Part shown: positions 37,441 through 38,572 of the stretch, piece by piece
Numbering within the stretch: the first letter of the stretch is position 1
Layout of the letters: each line of letters begins with the position of its first letter
Source: Planctomycetota bacterium
GTDB lineage: Bacteria > Planctomycetota > B15-G4 > JADJEK01
Assembly: GCA_016213895.1 (NCBI GenBank)
Contig: JACQZJ010000078.1
Span: forward strand, 51,689-90,260
Direction: 5' to 3'
DNA: 38,572 nucleotides
Translations under genes and position numbers: made by a program
The notes under the pieces: generated by a model
Seen by the model: the letters and a program-made list of their open reading frames with translations, nothing else
Database searches by the model: none
What the model was told of the DNA's origin: nothing

Positions 37441-38572
37441 TGGCCGCGGACGCGACGCCTCCCTACGCCGAGCTGCACTGCCACTCGAACTTCTCCTTCC
37501 TCGAGGGCGCCTCGCACGTCGAGGAGCTGGTCGCGCGGGCGAAAGAGCTCGGCTATTGCGCCCTGGCCCTCACCGACCGGGACGGCGCGTACGGCGCGCC
37601 CGCCTTCCACCAGGCCGCGGCCGAGGCCGGCCTGAAGCCGCTTCTCGGCGCCGAGGTGACGCTCGCCTCGGGCCACCACGTCACGCTGCTCGTCAAGGAC
37701 GCCCGCGGCTGGTCGAACCTGACGCGCCTCTTGACGCGCGGGCGCATGCGCGAGGAGAAGGGCCGCTCGACGGTCACCTTCGAGGAAGCGGCCGCCTGCG
37801 CGCCCGGGCTCATCGCGCTCTCCGGCTGTCGCCGCGGGGAAGTGCCCGCGCTCCTCCTCGGCGACGACGCAGAGGGAGCCGCGGCCGCAGCCGCGCGCTG
37901 GCGGGACGCCTTCGGCCAGGACGGCTTCTACCTCGAGCTTGAGGACCACCTGCTCGAGGAGGACGAGCGCTTGAACGCGCGCCTCGAGTGGCTCGGCCGC
38001 GCGCTCGGCGTGCCGCGCGTGGCCACGGGCAACGCCCACTTCGCCGCGCCCGCCGGCCGGCGCCTGCAGGACGTGCTCACCGCCGTGCGCCACCGCACCG
38101 ACCTGGACCGCGCCGGCACGCTTCTCTTCCCCAACGGCGAGCGCTTCCTCAAACCAATCGCGGACGTCGCGCGCCGCTTCCGCCGCTTCCCCGGCGCGGT
38201 GCGAAGAAGCGCGGCCGTCGCCGAGCAGTGCGCCTTCTCGCTCGGCGAGCTGTCCTACCGCTTCCCCGCCTTCGCCGTGCCGGCAGGAGAGACGCCCTTC
38301 TCCTACCTGCATCGCCTGGTGCACGAGGGGGCGCGGCAGCGCTACCGGCCGCTCACTCCCAAGGCCGCCATGCAGATCGCCCGCGAGTTGGACGTCATCT
38401 GCCGCCTCGACCTGGCCGGCTACTTCCTCATCGTCTGGGACATCGTGCGCTTCGCCCGCGAACAAGGAGTCCTCTGCCAGGGGCGCGGCTCGGCGGCCAA
38501 CTCCGCGGTCTGTTATTGCCTGGGGATCACCGCCGTCGACCCGGTGCGCATGGGCCTGTTGTTCGCGCGTTT
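37440..38572 (+). CDS. dnaE2: DnaE2, error-prone DNA polymerase III alpha-type subunit (3' end outside window)
   Basis: Open from ATG 37440, overlapping the imuB stop, to the window edge: 377 codons visible of roughly 1000-1100 expected. It begins with the PHP domain ('YAELHCHSNFSFLEGASHVE', 'ALALTDRDGAYGAPAFHQAA', 'ATGNAHFAAPAGRRLQDVLT') and continues into the polymerase palm region ('DLAGYFLIVWDIVRFAREQG', 'CQGRGSAANSAVCYCLGIT'). It is the catalytic polymerase of the ImuABC translesion system and is probably SOS-induced from the imuA promoter. Confidence 0.95.
   Translation, partial: MAADATPPYAELHCHSNFSFLEGASHVEELVARAKELGYCALALTDRDGAYGAPAFHQAAAEAGLKPLLGAEVTLASGHHVTLLVKDARGWSNLTRLLTRGRMREEKGRSTVTFEEAAACAPGLIALSGCRRGEVPALLLGDDAEGAAAAAARWRDAFGQDGFYLELEDHLLEEDERLNARLEWLGRALGVPRVATGNAHFAAPAGRRLQDVLTAVRHRTDLDRAGTLLFPNGERFLKPIADVARRFRRFPGAVRRSAAVAEQCAFSLGELSYRFPAFAVPAGETPFSYLHRLVHEGARQRYRPLTPKAAMQIARELDVICRLDLAGYFLIVWDIVRFAREQGVLCQGRGSAANSAVCYCLGITAVDPVRMGLLFAR

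Overview
The window reads as one contiguous, very GC-rich chromosomal segment of a Gram-negative (diderm) bacterium. No rRNA, tRNA, CRISPR array, integrase or complete insertion sequence is visible. Diderm character is supported by HflK/HflC, an RND pump with its periplasmic adaptor, and several exported proteins. Lineage is inference only. An ECF factor of the 'QTTALVHETYLRL' type lies near a receptor-like Ser/Thr kinase carrying an FGE-sulfatase domain, there is an anti-sigma/von Willebrand fusion, and the large exported M28 peptidase ends in a beta-rich module. Together these point to a Planctomycetota- or Acidobacteriota-like organism. The LexA box is the direct-repeat type GTTC-N7-GTTC best known from Alphaproteobacteria.

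Layout. 1-1759: end of hflK, then hflC. 1873-6668: three tandem paralogous radical SAM proteins with a cobalamin-binding-like N-terminal fold. 6669-9477: palindromic repeats, a Fur-type iron promoter, feoA and feoB (apparent CTG start). 9573-12104: secreted M28 peptidase. 12105-12749: non-coding, with hairpins, a repeat and a promoter. 12750-16426: DoxX protein, HrpB helicase, and an alpha/beta esterase lacking its nucleophile segment. 16437-21431: two paralogous Rpn-family PD-(D/E)XK proteins flank an ECF sigma gene and an overlapping anti-sigma/VWA gene that is broken by a frameshift and an apparent deletion. 21666-26185: RND adaptor and permease. 26323-27377: lrgB-lrgA on the minus strand. 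27473-28540: SPL-like (PA0069-type) radical SAM gene. 28700-33257: ECF sigma factor, exported beta-helix protein, kinase/FGE receptor. 33987-38572: lexA, then imuA-imuB-dnaE2, the last cut by the window end.

How the genes work together. The clearest circuit is an SOS regulon. Identical direct-repeat operators lie immediately upstream of lexA, of the imuA-imuB-dnaE2 mutagenesis cassette, and of the PA0069-type radical SAM gene. This suggests that the radical SAM protein belongs to the DNA-damage response. Iron uptake (feoAB) sits behind two 15-bp Fur-type boxes bracketing a -10 element. Two surface-signalling modules (sigma/anti-sigma-VWA and sigma/kinase-FGE) lie between. A family of roughly 90-bp intergenic repeats clusters between lexA and imuA, with another copy after the RND permease gene.

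Two genes (esterase, VWA) each lack a conserved internal segment. They should be verified against reads before being called biological pseudogenes.
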